Assembly (NCBI GenBank): GCA_937949525.1
Contig: CALEDT010000029.1
Span: 1-64,000, forward strand
Reading direction: 5' to 3'
Source: an uncultured Burkholderiales bacterium
GTDB taxonomy: Bacteria > Pseudomonadota > Gammaproteobacteria > Burkholderiales > Thiobacillaceae
DNA length: 64,000 nucleotides
Within the stretch, counting starts at the first letter, position 1, and the number at the start of each line of letters is the position of its first letter. A program made the translations under genes and the position numbers. Under the pieces are notes generated by a model. The model made no database searches and had not been told where the DNA came from. It worked only from the letters and a program-made list of their open reading frames with translations. This document shows positions 10,294 to 18,742 of the stretch, one piece after another.

Positions 10294-12405
10294 ATGGCCG
10301 CAAGTTCGCAAAGCCAATTTTTCAACCAGTTGAAGCGCTACTACACCTTCTATACGGGTGGCTTCCTGGCCTTCATCGTCGTGCTGGCCATTCTGGAACA
10401 GATGGGCCTGCCGGCGAAGATCATCGGCTACATCTTCCTCGCCGCCACCATCGCCCTGTATGCCGGTATCGGCATCATGTCCAAGACCGCCGATGTGTCG
10501 GAGTATTACGTCGCCGGCCGCCGGGTCCCCGCGCTGTTCAACGGCATGGCCACCGGCGCCGACTGGATGAGCGCCGCATCGTTCATCGGCATGGCCGGCA
10601 CCCTGTACATCGCCGGCTACGACGGCTTGGCCTTCGTCATGGGCTGGACCGGCGGCTACGTGCTGGTGGCACTGTTCCTCGCGCCCTACCTGCGCAAGTT
10701 CGGCCAGTTCACCATCCCGGACTTCCTCGGCGCGCGCTACGGCGGCAACCTGCCACGCACCATCGGCGTGCTGGCAGCGATCATCTGCTCGTTCGTGTAC
10801 GTGGTGGCGCAGATCTACGGCGTCGGCCTGATCACCAGCCGCTTCACCGGCCTGGAGTTCCAGATCGGCGTGTTCGTCGGCCTGGCCGGCATCCTGGTGT
10901 GCTCCTTCCTGGGCGGCATGCGCGCGGTGACCTGGACACAGGTGGCGCAGTACATCATTCTGATCATTGCCTACATGATCCCGGTGGTGTGGCTGTCGGT
11001 GCAACACACCGGCAACCCGGTGCCGCAGCTCGCCTACGGCCAGGTGCTGCAGAAGGTGACCCAGTTGGAGCGGGAGTTGAACAACCCGGACACGGCTCGC
11101 GGTGCCGCTGAAGCCTCGGCGCGTGCGACGCACAAGGCCAAGGCCGATGAACTGGAGGCGAAGATCGCCGCGCTGGACGAGGCCGTCGCTGCCGGCAACG
11201 GCGACGCGTTTGTCGCCCAGGCGCGCGAGGCCGCAGGCAATCCGGCCGACTTCCCGGCCACCGCGGCCGCGCTCAAGGATACCTGGAGCAAGGCCGCCGC
11301 CGGCCACAAGGGCAAGACCGGGGCCGTACCGGCGCACGCCACGGCATTCGCCGGCAAGGGCGCGGAGGCCAAGCTGATGAAGGAGAACCCCAACGCTACG
11401 CCGGAAGAAATCGCCGCCGCCAGAGCTGAGGACGAGCACGCCTCCAACGTCAAGCGCCGCAACTTCATCGCTCTGGTGCTGTGCCTGATGGTGGGTACCG
11501 CGTCGCTGCCGCACATCCTGATGCGCTACTACACCACGCCGTCGGTGCGGGAAGCACGCAGGTCGGTGTTCTGGTCGCTATTCTTCATCTTCCTGCTGTA
11601 CTTCACCGCGCCGGCGCTGGCCGTGCTGGTCAAGTTCGAGGTATACAACAACCTGGTGGGCTCGTCGTTCGCGACGCTGCCTGCCTGGGTGTCGAACTGG
11701 GCGGCGGTGGACGCGACGCTGATGAAGATCGTCGACGTCAACCTGGACGGCATCATCCAGTTGGCCGAAATCACCATCGGCGGCGACCTGATCGTGCTGG
11801 CCACACCGGAGATCGCCGGCCTGCCCTACGTCATCTCGGGCATGGTCGCGGCCGGTGGTCTGGCCGCCGCGCTGTCCACCGCCGACGGCCTGCTGCTGAC
11901 CATCGCCAACGCGCTGTCGCATGACGTGTACTACAAGATGATCGACCCGAAGGCGTCCACCGTGCGCCGCATCACCATCTCCAAGACCCTGCTCCTGGTG
12001 GTGGCGCTGACCGCGGCCTACGTGACCTCGCTAAAACCGGGCGACATCCTGTTCCTGGTGGGCGCGGCCTTCTCGCTGGCGGCCTCGGCCTTCTTCCCCG
12101 CCCTGGTGCTCGGCGTGTTCTGGAAGCGGGCGAACTACACCGGCGCGGTCATCGGCATGCTCGCCGGCCTGGGCACCTGCATGTACTACATGTACATGAC
12201 CTACCCGTTCTTCGGTGGGGTGCCGGCCAACGAGTGGTTCGAGATCAAGCCGATCGCCGCCGCCGTGTTCGGCATGCCGGTGGGCTTCGTCGGCATCATC
12301 GTCGGCTCCCTGCTGACCGCGGCGCCGGCCAAGGAAATCCAGGAACTGGTCGACCACGTGCGTTACCCCAGCCTGGAAGGCGACATCGATACCAAGGCGG
12401 CCTGA
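10294..12405 (+). CDS. Sodium:solute symporter, VC_2705 subfamily (first copy)
   Basis: This 703-residue SSS-family permease is related to ActP-type monocarboxylate/acetate symporters. Conserved stretches include YYVAGRRVPALFNGMATGADWMSAASFIG and GLAAALSTADGLLLTIANALSHD. Two oddities stand out. A long hydrophilic, Ala/Lys/Glu-rich helical insert (about residues 250-390) sits between membrane segments. A perfect EF-hand-like loop, DVNLDGIIQLAE (481-492), lies in a later loop. The downstream histidine kinase and response regulator suggest substrate-responsive control. The substrate is not determinable, though acetate or another short monocarboxylate is likely from family knowledge. Confidence 0.93.
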   Translation: MAASSQSQFFNQLKRYYTFYTGGFLAFIVVLAILEQMGLPAKIIGYIFLAATIALYAGIGIMSKTADVSEYYVAGRRVPALFNGMATGADWMSAASFIGMAGTLYIAGYDGLAFVMGWTGGYVLVALFLAPYLRKFGQFTIPDFLGARYGGNLPRTIGVLAAIICSFVYVVAQIYGVGLITSRFTGLEFQIGVFVGLAGILVCSFLGGMRAVTWTQVAQYIILIIAYMIPVVWLSVQHTGNPVPQLAYGQVLQKVTQLERELNNPDTARGAAEASARATHKAKADELEAKIAALDEAVAAGNGDAFVAQAREAAGNPADFPATAAALKDTWSKAAAGHKGKTGAVPAHATAFAGKGAEAKLMKENPNATPEEIAAARAEDEHASNVKRRNFIALVLCLMVGTASLPHILMRYYTTPSVREARRSVFWSLFFIFLLYFTAPALAVLVKFEVYNNLVGSSFATLPAWVSNWAAVDATLMKIVDVNLDGIIQLAEITIGGDLIVLATPEIAGLPYVISGMVAAGGLAAALSTADGLLLTIANALSHDVYYKMIDPKASTVRRITISKTLLLVVALTAAYVTSLKPGDILFLVGAAFSLAASAFFPALVLGVFWKRANYTGAVIGMLAGLGTCMYYMYMTYPFFGGVPANEWFEIKPIAAAVFGMPVGFVGIIVGSLLTAAPAKEIQELVDHVRYPSLEGDIDTKAA

Positions 12406-12444
12406 GCGCCGCCCGACCGCCCCGGACGGGGCGGTGGCTTGACC

Positions 12445-12470
12445 AGGCCCGCGCAAGCGGGCCTTTTTCT
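12445..12470 (+). terminator. Intrinsic terminator after the first symporter gene
   Basis: AGGCCCGC and GCGGGCCT form an 8-bp stem closed by a GCAA tetraloop and followed by a T-run. It separates the DUF4212-symporter operon from the histidine kinase gene. Confidence 0.88.
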
Positions 12471-12504
12471 TGCCAGCCGGCGCCAGCCGGTACACTCAAC
12501 GCCC

Positions 12505-14091
12505 ATGTTCCCCGTATCCTGGAAAGTCCTGCTCGCCTACGGTCTCGGCGGCGTGGTGCTCAACGTGCTGAGCAACCCGCAGACCGTCCTGCCGCTGGCG
12601 CTGGCGCCATGGACGCCGCCGCCGGGACTGGCGCTGGCCTTCCTGCTGCTGTACGGCCTGCATTACGCGCCGTGGCTGATCGCCATGACCTTCCTGTTCG
12701 GCCTGCCGCTGCATGGCGCGCCCAAGGAATGGTTGCCGGCATTGTGGGGGGCTACGCTGCTGATGCTGGGCCTGGTCGCGCTGGCCGGCGTCCTGCTGCG
12801 CGTGCTGCGCATCGATCCGCGCCTGACCACGCTGCGCGATCTGTCCTGGCTGCTGGTGGCGGCGGTGGCGGCGGCCTGGCTGGATGCCGCGGTACAGGTG
12901 TTCTCGCGCAGTCCGGAGGCGGCGCCGGACGTGTTCGCCTGGCTGGCGGATCTGGTCAACGTCTGGGTGGGCGCGCTGATCCGTCTTCTGGTGATCCTGC
13001 CGCTGGTGCTGGTGCACGCGCGCGACCTGCGCCGCGAGTGGCGGCCGACGCGCGAGAACGTGGTGCAGGGTTTGGCCATCCTGCTGGCCTTGTGGGTGAT
13101 CTTCGGCGTCCAGTACACGGATGAGTTCAAGTTCTTCTATCTGCTGTTCCTGCCGCTGATCTGGATCGCCATGCGCCACGGCATCCGCGGCGCCACCATC
13201 GCGCTGGCCGCTTCGCACGTCGGCATCAACGCCGTGCTGGAGTGGCGCGGCCTGCACGCCATCACCGTGGTGGAGTTCCAGATGCTGATGCTGGGCCTGG
13301 CGTTCACCGGCCTGTTCCTGGGCATGACCGTGACTGTGCGGCGCGCCACCGAGGAGCGGCTGCACCAGCGCGAGGCGGAACTGAACCAGGCCATGCGTCT
13401 GGCCGCCGCCGGCGAGATGGCGCAGGCCATCGCGCACGAACTGAACCAGCCGCTGTCGGCCGTGGCCAACTATGCGCGCGCCAGCCGCGCCATGCTGGCG
13501 GACCCGGCGCGCCACGGCGCGCTGCTGGCGGACACGCTGGAGAAGATCGACCGCGAGGCCAACCGCGCCGGTCAGGTCATGCGTCGCCTGCGCGAGTTCT
13601 TCCGCGGCGGCGGGCTGCGCCGCGAACGTTTCAGCGTCGCCGCACTGATCGAGGAGAGCCTGGGCCAGTTGCGCCGCAGGGTGGAGCGCGAGGGCATCGG
13701 CATCCATCTGCGTCTGCGCGAGCCGTTGCCGCTGCTGTATGCGGACCGGGTGCAGATGGGCACCGTACTGCACAATCTGCTGGTCAACGCGGTCGATTCG
13801 CTGGGCGCGGACGATCGGCCGCTGCGCGAGATCGACATCGAGGCGACCGGCCTGGAGGACGGGCGCGTGCGCATCTGCGTGGCCGACACCGGCGCCGGCG
13901 TCGCCAGCGACATGGAGCAACGCCTGTTCGATTCGTTCGCCACCAGCAAGCCGGAGGGCATGGGACTGGGCTTGGCGATCAGTCGCACGCTGGTCGAGGC
14001 GCATGGCGGCCAACTGTGGATGGAGAACGCGCGTCCGGCCCGTTTCTGCTTCACACTGCCATGCCCGGCCGAGGATGACGACCACCGATGA
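12505..14091 (+). CDS. MASE1-like membrane sensor histidine kinase
   Basis: The 528-residue protein has about eight hydrophobic segments in residues 1-285. They include PWTPPPGLALAFLLLYG, resembling MASE1 sensory domains. A short coiled coil follows, then a HisKA domain with the phospho-accepting His in AIAHELNQPLSA (about residue 312) and a HATPase domain (NLLVNAVDS, DTGAGV, GMGLGLAIS). The kinase core is closest in style to FixL/TodS-type kinases that pair with FixJ regulators. I used the ATG at 12505 rather than the track start, which lies inside the terminator region. Its stop overlaps the start of the response regulator gene (ATGA). Confidence 0.92.
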   Translation: MFPVSWKVLLAYGLGGVVLNVLSNPQTVLPLALAPWTPPPGLALAFLLLYGLHYAPWLIAMTFLFGLPLHGAPKEWLPALWGATLLMLGLVALAGVLLRVLRIDPRLTTLRDLSWLLVAAVAAAWLDAAVQVFSRSPEAAPDVFAWLADLVNVWVGALIRLLVILPLVLVHARDLRREWRPTRENVVQGLAILLALWVIFGVQYTDEFKFFYLLFLPLIWIAMRHGIRGATIALAASHVGINAVLEWRGLHAITVVEFQMLMLGLAFTGLFLGMTVTVRRATEERLHQREAELNQAMRLAAAGEMAQAIAHELNQPLSAVANYARASRAMLADPARHGALLADTLEKIDREANRAGQVMRRLREFFRGGGLRRERFSVAALIEESLGQLRRRVEREGIGIHLRLREPLPLLYADRVQMGTVLHNLLVNAVDSLGADDRPLREIDIEATGLEDGRVRICVADTGAGVASDMEQRLFDSFATSKPEGMGLGLAISRTLVEAHGGQLWMENARPARFCFTLPCPAEDDDHR

Positions 14092-14693
14092 CCGAACCCT
14101 GCGTCTACATCGTCGACGACGACGAAGCAGTGCGCGATTCGCTCGCGCTGCTGCTCAACTTTCGTGGCCTGCGCAGCCGCACCTTCGCCAGCGCCGAGGC
14201 ATTCCTCGCCGCCTGGCAGCCGGACTGGCGCGGCTGCCTGCTGCTCGACCTGCGCATGGCCGGCATGGACGGCCTGGCGCTGCAACAGGCGCTGGCCGAG
14301 CGCGCCTGCGAGCTGCCCATCGTATTCCTCACCGGCCACGGCGACATCGCGCACGCGCGCGCGGCGTTGAAGCGGGGCGCCGTGGATTTCCTGGAAAAAC
14401 CCTATGCCGAGCAGGCGCTACTCGACGCCATCGGCGAGGCGCTGACGCGCGACCGTGCCCGCCACGAAGCGGCTACGCGCGCCAGCCAGGTGCGCGCGCG
14501 CATGGCGCGTCTGTCCGAGCGCGAGCGGCAGGTGCTGGAATTGGTGGTGGCCGGCAAGCCGAACCGCGACATCGCCGCGCTGCTGGACATCAGCCCGCGC
14601 ACGGTCGAGGTGTTCAAGGCGCGCATGATGGAGAAGATGCAGGCGCGCAGCCTGCCGGAGCTGGTGCGCATGCATCTGGAGGCTCAGGACTGA
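14088..14693 (+). CDS. FixJ-type two-component response regulator
   Basis: The 201-residue protein joins a receiver domain (acidic pair VDDDE near residue 10, phospho-acceptor Asp in LLLDLRMAG near 53, Lys in FLEKPY near 104) to a LuxR/GerE helix-turn-helix (LSERERQVLELVVAGKPNRDIAALLDISPRTVEVFKARMMEKM). It is the evident partner of the overlapping kinase. The pair sits just after the symporter operon, so that operon is a plausible target; no operator was identified. Confidence 0.94.
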   Translation: MTEPCVYIVDDDEAVRDSLALLLNFRGLRSRTFASAEAFLAAWQPDWRGCLLLDLRMAGMDGLALQQALAERACELPIVFLTGHGDIAHARAALKRGAVDFLEKPYAEQALLDAIGEALTRDRARHEAATRASQVRARMARLSERERQVLELVVAGKPNRDIAALLDISPRTVEVFKARMMEKMQARSLPELVRMHLEAQD

Positions 14694-14778
14694 CGGCTGC
14701 GCGGGCAGCGCGCCGTATGGGTTTCCCTTACGCGACGGCACGAATGCCAATGCCGGCGTCGGGGTCGACAATGCCGCC

Positions 14779-15333
14779 ATGCCTGCCAGCCTGCAATCGT
14801 GGACACTGCCGCCGACGCCGCGCGACGTCGATGAGGAGCGCGCGCGCCGCAAGGAGCACGTCCGTGCCGTGCTCAAGCTGTTCCGGGTCACGCTGGACGC
14901 GGTGTGTCGCCACGCGGAATGGACCGAATCCCGTTATGGCATCGGCACCGCGCCCTTGTGGGCGCTGTGGGAACTGGCGCAGACGCCGGGCCAGCGGGCA
15001 GCCGATCTGGCGCGTGCCATGGCGGTACACCGGGCGACGGCGGAAGAACTGTTGCGCGAACTGCTCGCGCGCGGCCTGGTCGAGCGTGGCGACGTCGAAG
15101 GCGGCGCCGCCACCCATCGGCTCACGGCCGCCGGACGACGCATCGCCGAGGACGCCGGCGACAACGGCCAAGGGGTGCTGAAAGTGGCGCTGGAGCATCT
15201 GCCGGAAGCGGGCCTGGCGGCCCTGCTCGACGCGCTGCGGCCGATGACCGAGCGGCTGCCGTTGCGCGAAAGCGCCGCCGCCATGCACCCGGTCGCACAC
15301 CTGCTACGGCCGATGCGCGACGGCGAGTGTTGA
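14779..15333 (+). CDS. MarR-family transcriptional regulator
   Basis: The 184-residue protein has a winged helix-turn-helix in its middle (GIGTAPLWALWELAQTPGQRAADLARAMAVHRATAEELLRELLARGLVERG), flanked by dimerisation helices and followed by a short wing (GGAATHRLTAAGRR). The N-terminal 20 residues are unusual in being proline-rich. It ends nine bases before the channel gene on the same strand, so the two are probably co-transcribed. Its ligand and target genes are unknown. Confidence 0.82.
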   Translation: MPASLQSWTLPPTPRDVDEERARRKEHVRAVLKLFRVTLDAVCRHAEWTESRYGIGTAPLWALWELAQTPGQRAADLARAMAVHRATAEELLRELLARGLVERGDVEGGAATHRLTAAGRRIAEDAGDNGQGVLKVALEHLPEAGLAALLDALRPMTERLPLRESAAAMHPVAHLLRPMRDGEC

Positions 15334-15342
15334 GACGGCGCG

Positions 15343-16011
15343 ATGGACACGCAGATCAACATCTTTCTCGGCTCGCTGGAGGCGGTGTGGAGCGAGATCG
15401 CCCTGTTCCTGCCCAAGCTGCTGGCCGCGGTGGTGCTGCTGGTGGTGGGCTGGCTGATCGCGCGCGTGCTGCGTGCCGGCATGCGCCGCGCCTTGGAAGC
15501 GCTGGGCTTCGGCCGCATCGCCGAGAAGTCCGGTCTGGAGGCGCTGCTGCGTCAGGGCGGCATGGAACTGACGCTGGCGCAGATCATCTCCGGCTTGGTG
15601 TACTGGTTCGTGCTGCTGGTGGTGGCCATCTCGGCGGCCAACAGCCTGGGCCTGGAAGTGGTCGCCTCGCTGATCAACCGCGTCGTGCTGTATCTGCCCA
15701 ACGTGGTCGTGGCCATCCTGGTGCTGGTATTCGGCACGCTGCTGGCGCGTTTCTGCAATCGCCTGATGTTCGCCTGGCTCAACGGCATCAAGGCGCCGCA
15801 TGCCCTGTTGCTGAGCACCGGCACCGAATACGCGGTGCAGTTGTTCGCGCTGTTCCTGGCGCTGGAACAGCTCTCCATTGGCATGCAACTGCTCACCGTC
15901 ACGTTCGCCATCGCCTTCGGCGGGCTGGTGCTGGCGCTGGCGCTCGCCTTCGGCCTGGGCGGCCGCGACTGGGCGGCGGAACGCATCCGCCGCTGGTCCG
16001 ACAAACTGTGA
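15343..16011 (+). CDS. Small mechanosensitive-channel-like protein (CmpX/TM-helix repeat family)
   Basis: The 222-residue integral membrane protein shows four to five hydrophobic helices, including LLAAVVLLVVGWLIARVLRAGMRRALE near residue 25 and YLPNVVVAILVLVFGTLLARF near 120. This is the conserved TM-helix repeat of CmpX/YnaI-like proteins. It lacks the cytoplasmic beta domain of MscS, so channel activity is inferred from family only. It follows the MarR gene closely and is followed by a terminator. Confidence 0.85.
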   Translation: MDTQINIFLGSLEAVWSEIALFLPKLLAAVVLLVVGWLIARVLRAGMRRALEALGFGRIAEKSGLEALLRQGGMELTLAQIISGLVYWFVLLVVAISAANSLGLEVVASLINRVVLYLPNVVVAILVLVFGTLLARFCNRLMFAWLNGIKAPHALLLSTGTEYAVQLFALFLALEQLSIGMQLLTVTFAIAFGGLVLALALAFGLGGRDWAAERIRRWSDKL

Positions 16012-16138
16012 GGTCACGATGACGGCCTGCCGATGGTTTGCACCGAATGCCGATCAGGCCGCGCCCCCGACGCGTGCCGCGCACCGATCCTAGAGGTCCC
16101 TTGAGCAGGACAGCTGCGGAAGAACGATAGCAGCATTC

Positions 16139-16166
16139 CAGGCGGCTCCGGCCGCCTGCTTTTTTT
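16139..16166 (+). terminator. Intrinsic terminator after the CmpX-like channel gene
   Basis: CAGGCGGC and GCCGCCTG form an 8-bp stem with a TCCG tetraloop, followed by CTTTTTTT. It lies about 130 bases after the channel gene and just before the gamma-glutamyltransferase remnant. Confidence 0.88.
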
Positions 16167-16197
16167 GTCGATGCCGCATGTCACCCGGGGCGCTACC

Positions 16198-17045
16198 ATG
16201 GCAACCCGATCGCCCGCCGCCGGAAACGCCATGACCCGCCACCTTGCGCTGTACCGCGCCCTCCCTGCCCGACCGATCACGGCCGCGCTGTTGGCGTTGA
16301 CGCTGACACTGGGCCAGCCGCCCGGCGCGCACGCGGCGTTGCCAGGCGCCGCTGCGGAAAGCCCGCATACCACGCATTTCACCATCGCCGACCGTTGGGG
16401 CAACGTGGTCAGCCTCACCACCACCATCGAGGCCACCTGGGGTTCCGGCATCACCGTGCCGGGCTATGGTTTCCTGCTCAACAACGAGCTGACCGACTTC
16501 GATTTCGCCCCGACACCTGGCGCCAACGCCGTGGCGCCGGGCAAACGGCCACGCCACGCTCCAGCATGACGCCGACGCTGTTGCTGCGCGACGGCCGCGT
16601 GCAGGCCGCGCTGGGATCGCCCGGCGGGCCGACCATCATCCACAGCGTCCTCAACGTGATGGTGAACCTGCTCGACCACCGCCTGCCGCCGGAGCAGGCC
16701 ATCCGCGCGCCGCGCCTGTCGGTGACACATGCCGACGGTCTGGTGCGCTGCGAGGGCGGCGAAGCGTACCTGCACCCAGGCGTCAGCATCGCCACACAGG
16801 ACGCGCTGCGCGCACTGGGTCATGTCGGCCTGGGCGACCCGGGCACGGATGCCTGCGGCGGGCGCATCGGCTCGGTGCAGGCCATCGTGCGCGACGCATC
16901 GAGCGGCGCATGGGTCGGCGCCGCCGATCCGCGGCGCGAGGGTACGGTCATCCGCGTGCCGGCGACGGCAGGTCAGAACAGGCTCAGTTGCCCACCGGCC
17001 ACCGGCGGCCGGAACCGGTCGCACGCGAGCGGCGGCAGTTCCTGA
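16198..17045 (+). pseudogene. ggt: Gamma-glutamyltransferase remnant: large-subunit deletion plus frameshift
   Basis: The first part encodes a signal peptide (LLALTLTLGQPPGAHA). It then passes almost directly into the small subunit of gamma-glutamyltransferase, whose catalytic Thr begins TTHFTIADRWGNVVSLTTTIEATWGSG. The roughly 350-residue large subunit normally in between is missing. The frame breaks after GFLLNNELTDFDFAPTPGANAVAPGKRP: a tandem CCACG duplication (16549-16553 and 16554-16558) shifts the rest (SSMTPTLLLRDGRVQAALGSPGGPTIIHS...) into another frame. The second frame reads past the likely original end into the convergent radical SAM gene. An alternative start is the ATG at 16231. 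It is very unlikely to give an active enzyme. Confidence 0.88.
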
Positions 17046-18046
17046 TCCAGCCCCAGCCGTCTGCGCGCCACCGCCACGCGCCGGGCCAACAGGTCGGCGA
17101 ACACGCCGGTGCCGCGCTGGCGTAGCCCGAATTCCGCGCTGTTGTCGCGCCCACCGCGCATCTGCCGCAGCAGGCTCATCACGTGGCTCGCCGAGCGCGG
17201 GCGATGGACGTCCAGCCAGTCCTGGAATACCTGTTTCAGTTCATGCGGCAGGCGCAACAGCACATAGCCGGCGGTGCGCGCGCCGGCGTCACGCGCTGCC
17301 GCCATCACCCGTTCCAGATCGGCATCGGTGAGGCCCGGAATCACCGGTGCGACCAGTACCGCGCAGGGGATGCCGGCAGCGGCGAGACGTTCCAGCGTGC
17401 GCAGCCGTCGGGCCGGGCTGGCGGCGCGCGGCTCCAGGCGGCGCGCCAGTTCGGCATCCAGCGTGCACACCGACACGGCGGCGTGGACCAGGCCATCGGC
17501 CGCCATGTCCGCCAGCAGGTCCAAGTCCCGTTCCACCAGGCTGGACTTGGTCACCAGCGTGAGCGGATGGCGGCTCTCGGCCAGCACGTCCAGCACCTGC
17601 CGGGTCAAACCCAGCCGGCGTTCCACCGGCTGCCACGGATCGGTGTTGGCCCCCAGGGCCAGCGGTGCCGGCCGGTAGCCCGGCCGCGCCAGTTCGGCCC
17701 GCAGACGCGCGGCGATCTGGGGCCGGGCGATGATGCGCGTCTCGAAGTCCAGGCCGGGGGACAGGCCGTGATAGGCGTGGCTCGGCCGCGCGTAACAGTA
17801 CACGCAACCGTGTTCGCAGCCCTGATACGGATTCACCGAACGGTCGAACGGAATGTCCGGCGACTCGTTGCGGCTCAGGGCGGTGCGCGTCGGCTGTTCG
17901 ATGACCTGCGTGAGCGGGAGCGCCGGTTCCGCGTCATCGCGCATCCAGCCGTCGTCCTCGGCGATACGCGCCAAAGTCTCGAAGCGGTGGGCGGGATTGG
18001 AGACGGCACCACGGCCGCGACTGGGGTTGGGGTTGGGGTTGGGCAT
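16973..18046 (-). CDS. PA0069-family radical SAM protein
   Basis: The cluster-binding motif CEHGCVYC (CX3CX2C, about residues 78-85) sits in the family context SVNPYQGCEHGCVYCYARPSHAY. This places the 357-residue protein in the PA0069/Rv2578c group of radical SAM proteins related to spore photoproduct lyase-like enzymes. Their reaction is not established. I start it at the ATG at 18046 (MPNPNPNPSRGRG). The NPNPNP run is encoded by an imperfect GGTTGG hexamer repeat. Its 3' end overlaps the frameshifted tail of the ggt pseudogene by about 70 bases. Confidence 0.9.
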   Translation of the reverse strand: MPNPNPNPSRGRGAVSNPAHRFETLARIAEDDGWMRDDAEPALPLTQVIEQPTRTALSRNESPDIPFDRSVNPYQGCEHGCVYCYARPSHAYHGLSPGLDFETRIIARPQIAARLRAELARPGYRPAPLALGANTDPWQPVERRLGLTRQVLDVLAESRHPLTLVTKSSLVERDLDLLADMAADGLVHAAVSVCTLDAELARRLEPRAASPARRLRTLERLAAAGIPCAVLVAPVIPGLTDADLERVMAAARDAGARTAGYVLLRLPHELKQVFQDWLDVHRPRSASHVMSLLRQMRGGRDNSAEFGLRQRGTGVFADLLARRVAVARRRLGLDQELPPLACDRFRPPVAGGQLSLF

Positions 18047-18175
18047 GACACCGATTGTGCGCGCGTGCGTCGGGGACGGCCATGGGGTCACGCGCGTCCG
18101 CATGAGGAACTCCGGGCCACGTCGGCACTCTGCGCCAGGTAAGCCACGCCCGTCCCGTTACAGGATGATCCGCAC

Positions 18176-18592
18176 ATGACCTTCACCAGCAAACCCGCCT
18201 CGCGTTGGCGCACACGCGCCATCGTGCTGCTGCTGTTCCTCGTCGTCGGTGGCTTGATCTGGAGCCAGTTGCCACGTGGCGCGTATCCCACCGACGTCTC
18301 GCGCGTGGGCGCCGGTCGGCCTGCGCTGGTGTTGGCGTTCGACATGAATTACGGCGGCGGCGCGGCGGCCATGGAGTTGATGAACGCGGTGCGTCGCGAT
18401 TACGCCGAACGCGTCGATTTCCTGGTCGCGCACCTGGGCATGGCCGACGGCCAGGCGTTCGCCGCGCGCCACCGTGCGGGCGACGGCACGCTGCTGTTGT
18501 TCGCCGGGGATGGCGAGCTGCTGGGCCGGCTGCATCACCCGCGCGACGTCGACGAACTGCGCCACGCGCTGGATGCGGCGTTCGGACGTTAG
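18176..18592 (+). CDS. Membrane-anchored thioredoxin-fold-like hypothetical protein
   Basis: The 138-residue protein has one N-terminal membrane anchor (RAIVLLLFLVVGGLIWSQL, about residues 14-32). The periplasmic part reads ALVLAFDMNYGGGAAAMELMNAVRRDYAERVDFLVAHLGMADG...TLLLFAGDGELLGRLHHP, the strand-helix-strand pattern of a thioredoxin fold. There is no CXXC motif, so it should not be a disulfide oxidoreductase. The fold is inferred from pattern only and the function is unknown. Confidence 0.68.
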   Translation: MTFTSKPASRWRTRAIVLLLFLVVGGLIWSQLPRGAYPTDVSRVGAGRPALVLAFDMNYGGGAAAMELMNAVRRDYAERVDFLVAHLGMADGQAFAARHRAGDGTLLLFAGDGELLGRLHHPRDVDELRHALDAAFGR

Positions 18593-18742
18593 CCCGCTTC
18601 GGCGCGGGCGCCGTCAGCGACGCCCCGCGGATGCAGTCCCGATCGCGCGTGCTAAGTTGTGTTGAGGGCGCCGTCGCGCCGGCTGACAAACGTTCCCGGC
18701 TGCTCAGGCACCATTTCGCGATCAACACACGAGGAGGTCGGC

